Positions 45,256 to 56,598 of a DNA stretch of 64,000 bases are shown piece by piece. The stretch covers positions 868,001-932,000 of the forward strand of contig MU385855.1 of assembly GCA_022497145.1 (NCBI GenBank), written 5' to 3'. The position numbers and the translations under genes were made by a program. Source of the DNA: Rostrohypoxylon terebratum. Lineage: Eukaryota; Ascomycota; Sordariomycetes; Xylariales; Hypoxylaceae. Numbering within the stretch: the stretch's first letter is position 1; each line of letters starts with the position of its first letter. The notes beneath the pieces were generated by a model. That model worked only from the letters and a program-made list of their open reading frames with translations. It did no database searches and was not told the DNA's origin.

Positions 45256-48200
45256 GTTGTTTTGATATCAGAATCGGGATTGTAGGTATGAATGACGATG
45301 ACGGAAGTGATAAGGGAGATGAACGGGGGAGTATTGTCTGCGAGGCAGCTATCGTTGTGGATTACAGTAGGTTGTCTTCGCCCAAATGAATAATCCTTCC
45401 TAGATATAAGGCAATCCCACTTTTTCTCCAATGATTTGAGATGACCGCAATGGGTTTTGATTCGATAGGCCTTACTGGAAAGAACGAGGATGGTTATTTT
45501 TCTACGTTGATGTGCTTGAAAAATGCGTAATAAGTAAAACCAGGCTTTTCTCGGCGCAATTGTCGATAGAACAAAAGGATTTGGAACCCGGCGATGTATT
45601 GTGACTCGGAGCTAGAACACGATGTCGGTCGATGCCTTTGTAAGAACCCGTCGCGGTTTTTAGGAAGTCGACGAGAATAGGATGAATTGGATCTGAATTC
45701 GAAGATTGGAAGGGTTCGAATCGCTGTCGAGCTGGTGAATTAGCCCAAATGCCTCAGACCGCCCCCCAGATGTGCCCTAGGGTGCCTTGGCTCACTGGCT
45801 CACTGTATGAGAACGATGAAGAAAAGAAGAAGAAAAAGAAATGGAGGCCCGAATCTCCAGCGCGGCGGACTCTATGGCAAGATGGACGTCTCCATCCAGA
45901 TCTGAAAGATAGGAATAGAGACGAGAAAATGATGAGACAGAATTCACAGTGCTAGGAGAAGGAGAGGCGGCGATTCGTTTCGGGGGTTGTGAGAAGATAG
46001 TTGGTGTATCGGAAGAAAAGATGACTACAAGGACTACAAGTGGTAGTTTAGACTAGGAGACTGCCCAGCTGCCCAGATGGACTAGGGGTAGGAATTTCAG
46101 TGTGTTAGGGTGTAATTGTGAGGAAGGGAAGTGGTTCCGGGTACAAGTTTACAGTGTTGCGAAAAAAAAAAAATAAAAGAGGCGAGTACCCTAGTGCCCT
46201 GTCTGCCTGTGTACTATGTAGGAGGTGATCACTGGTAGGTACTTCCGTTCAGGCGACCGGGTTCCAAATAGCCAAGTTAAACTGTTAGGGAAGTTAGGGG
46301 GGGCTGTCCACTTGTCCCTGCCAGGGTTGTCAAAAGTATGTTATCCGCTAATATCCACTATTCCACCACGACCACGCTTTCCTAACCCTTTCTTGGGTAC
46401 ATCTCCCACATACTTGGGGTCATGCTCCAGCGGCGCTCCAGTGTAAGTAGTTGCGGTTGCAGTCGCTGGGAATCTCTCATCACTGCAAGTAAAGGCACGA
46501 CAGGCACGAAAGGCACGCTAATGCTATTAAATCCTATTAGGGTAACTCCCACTGCGCCTGTGCCAGTTTGTGGCCCCAGTGCGCCCAGCGAACCGGACTG
46601 GGCTAGTCGCTAATACGATTTGAATGATTTGACTTGCCTTGCATTTTTTCTACAACTGGGTCGTTGGGTCACTGGTCTGGTTCACTGGTCTGGAACTGTG
46701 ATGTGTAATGCTACGGTTCTGCCATAATCATCCGTTTCTTTGCTACTGTGCCACTGAAGGGTTTTCCCAGTGAGTTGGATTGAGACTCGAAAGGAAAAGT
46801 CGCGGCGGATCTGACATGACATAATTCTATCGGATAGAAAAAGTCAGAATTTCTATACTTAGCATACCGCTTTTTTTTCCCGCTCCAAATTGGTCTTGCT
46901 CCAAACTGTTATTTAAGCTTCTATCATTCTATTTACTTACATGAAAATAACCAAACAACCTTTGCTGTTACTGAACCGGATTGCATTGCGAAGCTAAAGT
47001 TAAAGAAGGTGCTGTCAACTGGATATAACAACCGAATCTATTTTAGTTGAAGTTCCACTGGAGCGGGAACTAATAACTCTACTCCAGGGACCCAGGTATT
47101 CGCTTGTGATATTATTAAAGGGTTGATCTATTATTTAATCGCTTTGACTCTTTGTGGTCGCTTAATTTTCTGATTGGGCAGTTAAATAGAAAAAATAGAA
47201 AGAATAGAGAAAATATCGTAGCTATTATGGTAATTATTACTATTGTTATTATAATCCGCAAGGCTAGGAAGTGTTTTTAACGACCTAACTATCGATCTGC
47301 TGTTGAACGCGTGAGAATGACAACCGCGCCTTCCAATTGGTAATCATAGTGGGTTCTTAGCAATTTGGTATAAAATTACCAGCCTAAAAGGTATCATTAC
47401 TATCATCGCAAGCGCCAACAATTAATACTTGGAATTACGAATTATACTATGTACTAAGGCAGTAAGGTTATTAAGTTATGGCTTTAATAAAGTAAAAAGG
47501 TAAAATAAAGAGAAAGCGCGTTAAGCGACTTCCTTTTCTCTCAATCATGTTGTCGTGGCAAAGATACTCAATACAACTAACTATCTGAGAATCTCAAAAT
47601 ATCTCAGAGATCTTACAGCATACACGTGGGAAGGCCACCAAAAAATCATCCGACAAGTCCCGTTGCGACTTGGGACCTTAGGTGTCTAAATTCCCTTTAG
47701 GACTTTTGCAGCAACTAAACTGACGAACTGTAGAAGTGTGTAGTAGCCAAGGGAAACCGGAGAGGGCGAGAACCCTCTTGGCATCTTGGTTAGAGCTATC
47801 ATCTGGCTTGTGCTTGCGAAGCACTGAGCAGTAAAAGCTTGACTCGATACGAAGTATAGGTGAGGTATATGAGTTCGACGATCTCTTATTACTTCAAATC
47901 AGAACCTTGGAGGCATATACTACCTGCAGGACTAGTGTTCGGTCGCTGACTTATTACTGCGTATGGACTCTTGGACTTACCTACTACCTACCTACCTACC
48001 TATGCCTATGCCATATGGGCTTATGGGCTTATGGGTGGCATGCCGAGCCCGTCCCCGCTTCGGGCGATCCTTCGCGACGAGCACCCGGGGACAAGTACAC
48101 GGCCGAAAAAGGAGGTTGGTAATTTCTCCATTAGGTTTACTTCCTCCATCACCCTGCTCAATATTGGGTAGTAATAAGCCGTGAAACCCGTGTCATATTT

Positions 48201-51200
48201 TGGCTTCCTGCGCATGTTTTCCGTCATAAATCCGTGTCCGTGCTGGCGGGTTCGACTGTGCGTTTTTCAATCCTCAGTCAATGATCAATGATCCTCCGAC
48301 AAGTTGCGACCCGGGTGGTCAATAACAACAGCTGGGTATAGCTGGGTATTGCTGGGTAGAGAGAGATCATAAGAGTTTCTTGTTATGATGACCTAGTACC
48401 TATTATTGTGTCATTGGGCTGACATGCCTTAGCTTTACTAAGTAGTAATACCAGCAAAAAAAAAGGAGCAAAGACCTCTCTCGCTCTCTTGGCTCCCCTG
48501 TCTCGCTCATCAAACAGAGATCCTATCGATTCACCGATTTATCACCTTGCAGGTATCGCGATCGTCAATTATGCTTATCACTAATATGGCAATGGGAGAT
48601 GGCACTAAAAAGTGAGATCTGATTTTTCAAAACGTCTCTTGCCTCCCCCTCATATCCTCATACGTAAGGGGGCAGGTAGAAAAGGTCAGTTGGTGCTGCA
48701 TAGCTCTCTATCGGTGGCACTAGCCACTGCATAGGTATACATAGTAGTACTGCACTTCGGGTCAAGCCAATCGTCGACCGACCTTTCGCATGAAACGGCG
48801 AGACGGGTTAAGGAACTCAGAGGCTGGGCCGGGGTCCTCAGAGGTGAGGAGGCGAAGAAAAGGATAGTCTAGAGCACCGAGTGCAGGCCAAGGTTACATC
48901 TAAATGCATACTACTGTATGCGCGTTGAATCGCGTCACGAATTGAACCTTGGCACGGACTGGAAAATTGTGGTTCGAAAGGAATCGGAGTTTCCGTTGAA
49001 GAAACTAAGGGACCAAGTCTGAAATTTCTTTTCGGCTGTCTTGGGTTCTTTTCTCTGCCTACCTACGTAATGGCTTAATCCGTCAAGAAGATGGAGACTG
49101 TCTCGTCGATATTTGAGAGCTGTGGCATGCGTTCTCATTTAAAATTTCGGTACCTGCATCCCAAGGGGTAACGAGGTGGGTAAGGTGTATTTGACATTCT
49201 CGCACCTATACCCGACTCGTCCCTGAATGATGAATGGCAGCATCCGCCGAAGCACGTCGGCCTTTTCCGATCCCGGAAGCTTAAGACCTAGGACCTAGGT
49301 ACATTTTTTATTCAGACCTACGTATCTACGTATATCACGTTGGCAATTCAACTACCTACTACTAGAGGTAGTTATGACTCGAGATTATGCTTTCGGGGTG
49401 GCAATAAATAAGACAATATAAGACTTTGATGGATACCGTGACAAGTCCTACACTAAGCCTCCCTTTTGGTAACGAGTCCAACGTGTCTCGAGCCTCGAAA
49501 TAAGTTGGTGATTGTGAACACGTTCTAAGACAGTGGCTTGCAGGTGACTTGAAAAGGAAGTATGCACGGCTGAAATGGTGCAGATGTCCAGCCACTGTCT
49601 CGAGAAATAACCGAAATCCCATATTGCTCAACATTTCGACTCGCCAAAATTCTCCTAATGGCTCGCTTGACGCCTATATATCGGGTTGGTGAGTTGAACC
49701 GTTGGATTTGTGGATGGCGAAATGTTCGATCCTCCTGTTCATGGAAACGATTGGTTCCCGACAAACATGTCTATCGCATCCCAGCCTGCCCAGCTCCCCT
49801 TTCCGGGCGCTTAAAGGATTTACCTTACTAGGTATGTGTGTACATACACTATCATTTATTGTATTTAGTCCGCTCCTTTTTTCTTCTCACCGATCTCCGC
49901 GTAGTGACGATGTATTCAGCCGCGCCTTGGCTGACAACTTACAAGTGAGACCACGAGATTCATGTATCCCCAGCCATCCAAGACATATATATCTTACCAT
50001 TCTCCTTGCTGACGTAGGTGGCATACTTAGTAGTACATGCATCTCGTTCATGGTTCAGCCATGTGGACGAGGCTAAACCACTCACCGCGCCTAATGGTTC
50101 TTATGGATCTCTTCATGCGCAGTGCTTTGGCCGCCTCGGTCGTCTGGTAGTCTGGTACACTAGTGCGATGTCGACCTGGACCTGGAAGTCCGACACTTGG
50201 TGATTTTCGGGATCGGTACAGCTACTAACAAGGTTGGCTCAAGCCAGATAATAAGGAAGCCAAGACCTAGCAAGCGACGTTTCACGTAATGATCCAGATC
50301 TGACGTTGTATTCAATGAGCCTCCTAGTACATAGTATGTAGTAGTATCAGTCACCGAAAAAAAAGGGCCAACCATCTAAGATCTATTTAAAAAAAGAGAG
50401 ACGCCGTACCGTCGTGCGCTCACGACAGCCCCACCGCGAGTTCAACGCTTCATACATACTACACAACTAATAACTATACCGAAATCCCGTATCGTTGTGC
50501 TACGCAGTACAGAGATTGCGAACGACCCCCTTTTAGGGGATCTCTCCTTCAATTCAGCCTTACATTTTTTCAGCGCCAGCTTAAATCATGATTTCGAATA
50601 TGAACCCCTTGTGCGTTCTGGGGTAAGGCTAAGCTGGTCATGGACAGCATGGGTAGGATGAAACACCGCCTGTCTCGATAAGATTACTATTCCACATGAG
50701 AACGGCGACAACGTGCATTACATATGAGGTAGTACATAGTACGCTAACTTCAATATTCGGCACCGCGTTCCGATTTTGATAGCCCGAAATCCCGGAGCGC
50801 ATCTTTTACTCATCTAGTCATTTTTTTTCATGATAATATAAGCCGATTGTTCATGATCTGATCGACGCAGGTGGACGGTTGATGATTGATGATTGATGGG
50901 ATGAACTGTCTTCGCAAACGCCGCCATGATGGGCATTGATATTTTATTTTCTCCGTTGCGCATGAAGCGCATAGAGCGCCCGTTCTTAGATTAATGGTTT
51001 ATGCTGACTCGGAGATCTAGTATACGATCTCGTCACATGGCATCATAGTATGATAGGATAACAAAATAGGTATCGGTTCAATATAGGTAGTCTATAGGCG
51101 AAGCGGGTTTAAGAAGGAATAATCTCCAGTCAGTCGATATGAACCTTGCTGGCCTCCCCCTAGCCCCTATCAACCCCATGCGATGACGACGCGCCGCATT

Positions 51201-51822
51201 GAGACGGTAATTTTTTAATCCTCCTCAAATTCGTAGTTTGAAAAGGCATAAAGCCTCCCAACTCATATGCTTAATACGTGTAGCATATTGTTATACACGG
51301 CTTGTTGGTTTTGACATGATGCTCCGGGAAAATTCCAAGGAATAGCTTCCATTGGCATCTGGAATGCTGATCAAGCATAATCAAATGAAACACCAAGATC
51401 GCATGATAATTTCTGCGCGACTAGAAGTCCATGTGAAGATCCGGTAGAGCTTTATGAATCGGAGGGTTTCGGCTGATGAAGAGGATTGCCCACCGTCTTG
51501 ATTGTCTTGATTGTTACGTCATACACAATTCGTATTGTTGAATATGGCACCCAAAGACTATAGCACAAGAATATCGATACTCGGCATTCAAGGCGTAACT
51601 TGAATGAAGGCATCGTCAACAAGATGTCAGATTCATCTAGCCCATCTAAACCAACACTCTGGTCATTTCTACACTTACTACTATTCTCCAAATGATATAA
51701 GACTGAGTATTCGAATGAGTACCCAAAACATTGCATAGAATATATTCAATTCATTAGGTATCATGGTAAGCGATTAGCTCATAGAATAGCATACCCCCTC
51801 CTCAATTCCATCTCTTCATAGC
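45256..51822. other. 6.5 kb gene desert
   Basis: This is the longest gene-free stretch, from the SamB 5' end to the 3' end of the two-TM gene. SamB leader and promoter sequences should occupy the first part (45256-45760). There is an AT-rich part at about 47000-47560, a GCTGGGTAT triple repeat near 48332-48360, short TACCTACC runs near 47984-48001, and ACCTAGGACCTAGG near 49287-49300. Open frames (such as 49702-50076) have no family features. No tRNA, rRNA or intact transposon was recognised. Decayed mobile elements or unannotated RNA remain possible. Confidence 0.55.
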
Positions 51823-52896
51823 CTAATCACCGCTCATCTTCGCGTGTCTAAAGTACTTCATACCGACCCATGCGACGACGACCCAAACCCAAGCCATGAT
51901 ACACGTTAAAATTAGTAAGGCCGGGTAGTACCCGACAATCGGCAGCGTGGGATCGTCCTCGAGCTCTGGGGGCGCGTACGGGGTCGTCCCTACATCCCAG
52001 GCCCAGGTCCAGACGTTCAGACACGATCCCATGCCTATTACAAAGACGAACCACGTCACGATCAGAACCACCCACCCCCACCACTCCGTCTCGCTATAAT
52101 CATGGTCCTCGTGTGCCGCGGGCAGTGGGCTGGCTGTTAAGCCTTGTAGAGATAAAGGTGATTTGGCATGTTTAACCGACCGCCGCCGTTGGAGAGAGGT
52201 GCTCGGCGCGCGGTTTGGGAAGTAGGACTCGGAGCCGGAGGATAGGGAGGAGAGGTCCGGGTTTAGGGGGGATGGGACGCGGACTGGTAATGAGAGTATG
52301 TCTTCTTCGTCTGTTGTAGAAGTATATGATATCGTAGGACTTGTCACCTGAGAGTCGAGTTCGATGGGTGACGGGGAAGCTAGAGGGATAGTATTCTTGC
52401 TAGCATAACCATCTATAGACGGGCGCGGCGTGAGGTCGGAAATTCCTAGGCCGAAGCCTTCGTTGGTCACCATAGGTTGTGGCTTGAGCGCACTCCCCGA
52501 TTCAGTAGTTGGTTGGGATTGTGGTTGTAGTTGTGGTTGTGGTTGTGGTTGTGTGGCTACTGTCGTGTCAATAGCTAAGGGTTTTAGCTCCCGTCTTTCC
52601 CGCGCTGCGCCGCGACCCAAAAGTGCGACTTTCCGAAGAGACCCCTTACGCTTTCGGGTCTTCTGCTGTTGGGAAATGGCGGCGGCGAGGGCACGGGGCG
52701 GTTTGCTAGAAGGATCTAGGTGGGCGGCGGCATGTCGCGATTCGTTGTTCAGGCTCGACTTGCTATCGGAGCTGCGCAGGAAGGGGAACTTAGATAGGAT
52801 ACTACCCCCAGAGCCGCTCCTCTTGCGCCCCCCTATTGCTATATCCGGCGAGGATCCATTTTGGCTCTGTGGCTGGGCTAGAGGAACGTTCTCCAT
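51823..52896 (-). CDS. Conserved fungal protein with two C-terminal membrane segments, unknown
   Basis: A single frame of 357 aa. The first 270 residues are low-complexity and probably disordered: Ser-rich, Lys/Arg-rich (TRKRKGSLRKVALLGRG) and a Gln/Pro repeat (PQPQPQLQPQ). The last 90 residues carry the conserved part: DYSETEWWGWVVLIVTW begins a first membrane segment, then TWAWDVGTTPYAPPELEDDP, then GYYPALLILTCIMAWVWVVV forms a second, ending WVGMKYFRHAKMSGD. The Trp-rich pair and the short acidic loop are very distinctive. I considered GPI-synthesis subunit PIG-P, which also has two such segments, but its signature is absent. The topology suggests a long cytosolic N-terminal tail and two spans. 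Function unknown. Confidence 0.75.
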   Translation of the reverse strand: MENVPLAQPQSQNGSSPDIAIGGRKRSGSGGSILSKFPFLRSSDSKSSLNNESRHAAAHLDPSSKPPRALAAAISQQQKTRKRKGSLRKVALLGRGAARERRELKPLAIDTTVATQPQPQPQLQPQSQPTTESGSALKPQPMVTNEGFGLGISDLTPRPSIDGYASKNTIPLASPSPIELDSQVTSPTISYTSTTDEEDILSLPVRVPSPLNPDLSSLSSGSESYFPNRAPSTSLQRRRSVKHAKSPLSLQGLTASPLPAAHEDHDYSETEWWGWVVLIVTWFVFVIGMGSCLNVWTWAWDVGTTPYAPPELEDDPTLPIVGYYPALLILTCIMAWVWVVVAWVGMKYFRHAKMSGD

Positions 52897-53800
52897 CTTA
52901 TATCGTAATTTTGACGTTCAATTTGCTGTCCTTCACGTTGGGAGAGCGTCATGAGCTTTCCCATCCTGCCTTATCGAGCTGGGGAATACATCAGGATTAG
53001 GTTTAAGTGTTCGTCTACAGTCTAGTGTCATTTGTGTTGGTTCGATGGAAACTCCCTTGTACGGAAAGGAAAATGTTGAGTGGGGGTTATCCCCTTCAAG
53101 AGGCGTTTAATTGACAATAATCCTTTATGGCGCATTAAAAAAAATGGAAGTTAAATGGTATTGAGAGGAGTTCGTAAACTCAAAATGTTAAAACTTTAAT
53201 AGAATATCGAGGTTCTAGCGAAGCGCGTGGCGGCTCTTTGATTGCCCTGTTCGCGGTCTAGATAGGTCTAATAGTGGAAGGTCTAGGTCCCCCCGTAAGG
53301 CTCAAGCTGCTGCCGCAACTTTAAAACACGCCAATGAGGTAGTTACGTGGCACGTGCATCTGCTAGAGTACATCGATAATACCTAGATCATCTAGTGGAA
53401 TCCATGCGGATCTATGTACTATGTTGTACATTCATTCAATTTCCAAGAGGTAATACATTTGTAAACTCAATTCATGCGACGTAAATCGATTCGATCCTCC
53501 GCATTCCAATTCAATTATAGAACCGCAAGCGCCTCCCAAAACGGCGAAGGCAGCTCCGAACTCTTCTAAGACAAACTTGGAAAGTTATCAACTGTCAAAA
53601 AAAAAAAAAAAAAGAAGCCAGAAAGCTGTTCAAGTTCCACGAGAAAACGATTATGGAACCGAGATGAGGTCTAACTGGTCTCCATCTCGCCTCCAGTTAT
53701 ACGGGACTACATTACCTACCTAGGTCCTAGGTAACAAAGCAATTCCCCGTTCCATTTATTTATTGATTCTGAATCGGGATAAGCGCCGAATTGGTTGGGG
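52897..53800. promoter_or_regulatory. Divergent intergenic region two-TM protein / ZRG17
   Basis: About 900 bp with an A17-type run near 53597-53613 and a TTACCTACCTAGGTCCTAGGTAAC cluster near 53711-53734, just before the ZRG17 start. Likely contains both promoters. Confidence 0.5.
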
Positions 53801-55426
53801 ATGGCTCCCACCAGCCGTTTACTACCACCGCCTCCCATATCTGTCACTCCAATTATCCAATGTCCTGACGATTTCGACGATTTCGACGTCGAGATTGCTA
53901 TTGACCTTGACGACGACGGACGGGGAGGTTCTAATTTTACAGGGTACGGACAGGGTAGCTTTCTTTCGCCGAACCACGACGCATTCTACGATCCCAAACG
54001 ATTGTCTCCCGTAACCCCTACTTTCCAGAACAACGACTTCTTGAGTCCAAACTCAAGCCCCAAGTCAAGCCCCAAGTCAAGCCCCAAGTCAAGTCCCAAA
54101 TCAAGTCCGAAGATGGCCTCTAGCTCTGGCGGTTACAGCGACGGTGCTGCTCCTATCGACATACCCAATGGGTCCAATGGCAGCGCCCCGAACCCTTTCA
54201 ATTTCCAGACCCAGATAATATCTACGTCGCCCGTCAAGCCGAACGTAGGCCAGCGCCGAGGCCACAAGTACAAGCATTCGAGCATCAGTGCCCAGCACCA
54301 GATCTTCCAAGAACCGCCCCCGCGACCACCCCTTGCGCTGCCTCGTGACCTTCCAGTACCAACAGTAGATGAGGCGTGGAAGTCGATGTCAAAGGACCAG
54401 AGACGGCGGTTATACTGGTGCATGTGCCACCTTCTGATCGCGGTGTCGGTCTTCCTCTCAGCGCATGGCTCACTAGCCATGACAGCCCTTTCCCACCTTG
54501 TTCTCTTTGACGTCGGGTCCGCGCTTATCTGCGTTGCCGTTGAGGTACTCGGCAACTTCGAAGTCTGGAAACGAAGCAGCATCCGCCACCCCTTCGGGCT
54601 TGAGCGTGCCGAGGTTCTGGCTGGGTTTGCCCTGAGCATCTTCCTCATCTTCGGTGGTTTTGATCTCGTCAGCCATAACTTGAAGCACGTTCTCGAGGGT
54701 AAAGGGGGCCATTCTCCACACCACCCGGACCCTCACGACGGGGAAGGGCCTAGAGTTCCGGATGGGGAGTTGGATATGGCGAGTCTAGCTGCTATTGCAG
54801 CGACTCTGGTAAGTGCATATGGTTTGAGGAACCACGCTCGTATCAGCAAGGTCATGCGCGTGAGCTACCTAGCTAGTCTGCCCAGCGTCTTATCAAACCC
54901 GTTCCACTTCATGACGCTCTCCACCTCGGCCCTCATGGTTTTGCTTCCGCTCCTGTCCATCCCGATCCACATGCTCCTCGACAGCGCCATATGCGGCATC
55001 GTCGCCGTCGCCATGTTCGCTCTCGGCACTCGACTCGCCATTGCGCAAGGTCTCATGCTGCTCATGAGCTACGGCGGGCGCTCGGGCACCACGACCACTA
55101 CCAGCATCACCGGCTACAGCATCAACAGCGGCATCAGTAGCGGTGGAAAGAACAAGGAATTCGGCGTCGCGGACGTAGTGCGCGAGATCGAGGCCGAAAA
55201 CGGCGTTGAGAAAGTCGAAGAGGCGCAGTTCTGGCAGGTCCACTACGGACTGTGCATGGCGAACCTCAAGCTCTCCGTCTCCAAGGGAGCGGACGACGCC
55301 GCGCTTAGTCGGCTCAGATCCCGTATAGCGAGCCTCATCCAGAATAGACTCGGAGAGGGGTACGGCAAAGGCGGGAGCCTGAGGTGGGAGGTTAGTCTGC
55401 AGATGGGCACCACGGGGCGGTTTTAG
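53801..55426 (+). CDS. zrg17: ZRG17-like cation diffusion facilitator (Golgi/ER zinc transport)
   Basis: Yeast Zrg17 and Msc2 form a CDF complex that carries zinc into the early secretory pathway. A single frame of 541 aa; the first ATG in frame is at 53801 (a TTG lies six bases before). The N-terminal 200 residues are disordered, with five SSPK repeats encoded at about 54056-54110. Six or so membrane segments follow, with family blocks FGLERAEVLAGFALS, FDLVSHNLKHVLE, AYGLRNHARISKVMR and LPSVLSNPFHFMTLS. A His-rich loop (HSPHHPDPHD) lies between. In TM2 the sequence SHLVLFD places His232 five residues before Asp237, so the usual HxxxD zinc site is missing; TM5 keeps His390-Met-Leu-Leu-Asp394. 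Zrg17 is thought to be the less catalytic partner, consistent with this. No Msc2 gene is in the window. Confidence 0.85.
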   Translation: MAPTSRLLPPPPISVTPIIQCPDDFDDFDVEIAIDLDDDGRGGSNFTGYGQGSFLSPNHDAFYDPKRLSPVTPTFQNNDFLSPNSSPKSSPKSSPKSSPKSSPKMASSSGGYSDGAAPIDIPNGSNGSAPNPFNFQTQIISTSPVKPNVGQRRGHKYKHSSISAQHQIFQEPPPRPPLALPRDLPVPTVDEAWKSMSKDQRRRLYWCMCHLLIAVSVFLSAHGSLAMTALSHLVLFDVGSALICVAVEVLGNFEVWKRSSIRHPFGLERAEVLAGFALSIFLIFGGFDLVSHNLKHVLEGKGGHSPHHPDPHDGEGPRVPDGELDMASLAAIAATLVSAYGLRNHARISKVMRVSYLASLPSVLSNPFHFMTLSTSALMVLLPLLSIPIHMLLDSAICGIVAVAMFALGTRLAIAQGLMLLMSYGGRSGTTTTTSITGYSINSGISSGGKNKEFGVADVVREIEAENGVEKVEEAQFWQVHYGLCMANLKLSVSKGADDAALSRLRSRIASLIQNRLGEGYGKGGSLRWEVSLQMGTTGRF

Positions 55427-56598
55427 CTGCTATCATGAATATACACAACTCATGCTGGTTTTTGGAGCATGGCGTGTATTCGGCGTATTATGCGACGGGA
55501 ACGGTGTCGGCGTTGAGGTGGGCTTCTTGCTAGACCTAGGTGCCCAGGAGCCGGTCGATAGAGAAAAGTAGACTAGGTTAGACGAGGAGACCAGCGCTTG
55601 TGCTGTTTTTACCTGGCTTCTTTGGCGGATTTGGGTCTTTGCTTGTATATTTTTAAAGGAAAACTTTTGGAAGCGTTTGTACATATTAGGCCTTGTGCCC
55701 TACCTATTCACCTGGTATCCGGAGGGGGAGGGGGCGAGGATAGGAGATGAGGACAGGGAAAGGAAGGGAAGGGAAGGCATGGGGACATAAAGGATAGGTA
55801 TTTATTTATACCCTAAAAATAAATGGATTTAGTGTATACGGAAATGGTTATTGTGAATGGAGTTGTGACATGTTGTAAGATGTTTGTAGCTAGGTACGTG
55901 GTGTATATGGTCACGACGTAGGCGACCCATATGAGGGGTTGTCGTAGAGCAAGTAAATGTTGTATCCTTGGAAAGGCAGGTTCAAAATGTGTTCCTAGTA
56001 CCATACAAGCCTGAGATGGGGGTGCTTTCGTATGTGATATTCCTCCTGGGTATGGAGTTAACGTCTACGAAATAAAGAAGAGTCTAACTAAACACATGCA
56101 AGTTATTCAATAAGTCAACCATGTAAATAGTAACGACTTAACTACTCCAGAACATATACCTGGCTTCCTTCCCATTGTCACTGCATAAGTGTAGGATACC
56201 TAGATGAGGGGGTCAAGTCAGGCTCATCGACCTTGATGGGCAGGACAGTCGGCAAGTCTCCGAAAGTGTTTAGGTTCTACAAGACGAGTTGCCGAATAAG
56301 AAACCAACTCGCTGTACATCTTATTGTTAGACTACATTAGTGAATACAAGAATAGTTGCTTGTTATACCGCAGCCTATCCCAAGCTTCAAGTCAGTAACT
56401 CCACGCTATGCTCCGCTCCAGATTACAAAGTGAACGAATCCATTCAGACGAGACCATTTCCCATTCCTACGCCACCCCTCCCCGTTTTGTGGCGCCGAAT
56501 GGCCTATCGTATCTCTATCTAACTATCAACCCGATGCAAAACGATGAACTTGATGAACCTGGTGAGCTCGAACTCATCCCATTCCACGGAAACGTAAA
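55427..56598. other. Convergent spacer ZRG17 / RING protein
   Basis: A 1.2 kb region between two 3' ends, with a GGAAAGG/GGGAAGG purine tract at about 55725-55775. No gene recognised. Confidence 0.45.

Noticed and set aside
45710..45735. GGTTCGAATCG box, as in tRNA
   Set aside because: No complementary stem or A box lies at the right distance.
51823..52896. GPI-synthesis subunit PIG-P as identity for the two-TM protein
   Set aside because: The two-span layout is similar, but the PIG-P signature is missing.
54133..54648. 171-aa frame opposite ZRG17
   Set aside because: It is antisense to the membrane segments and is a shadow.
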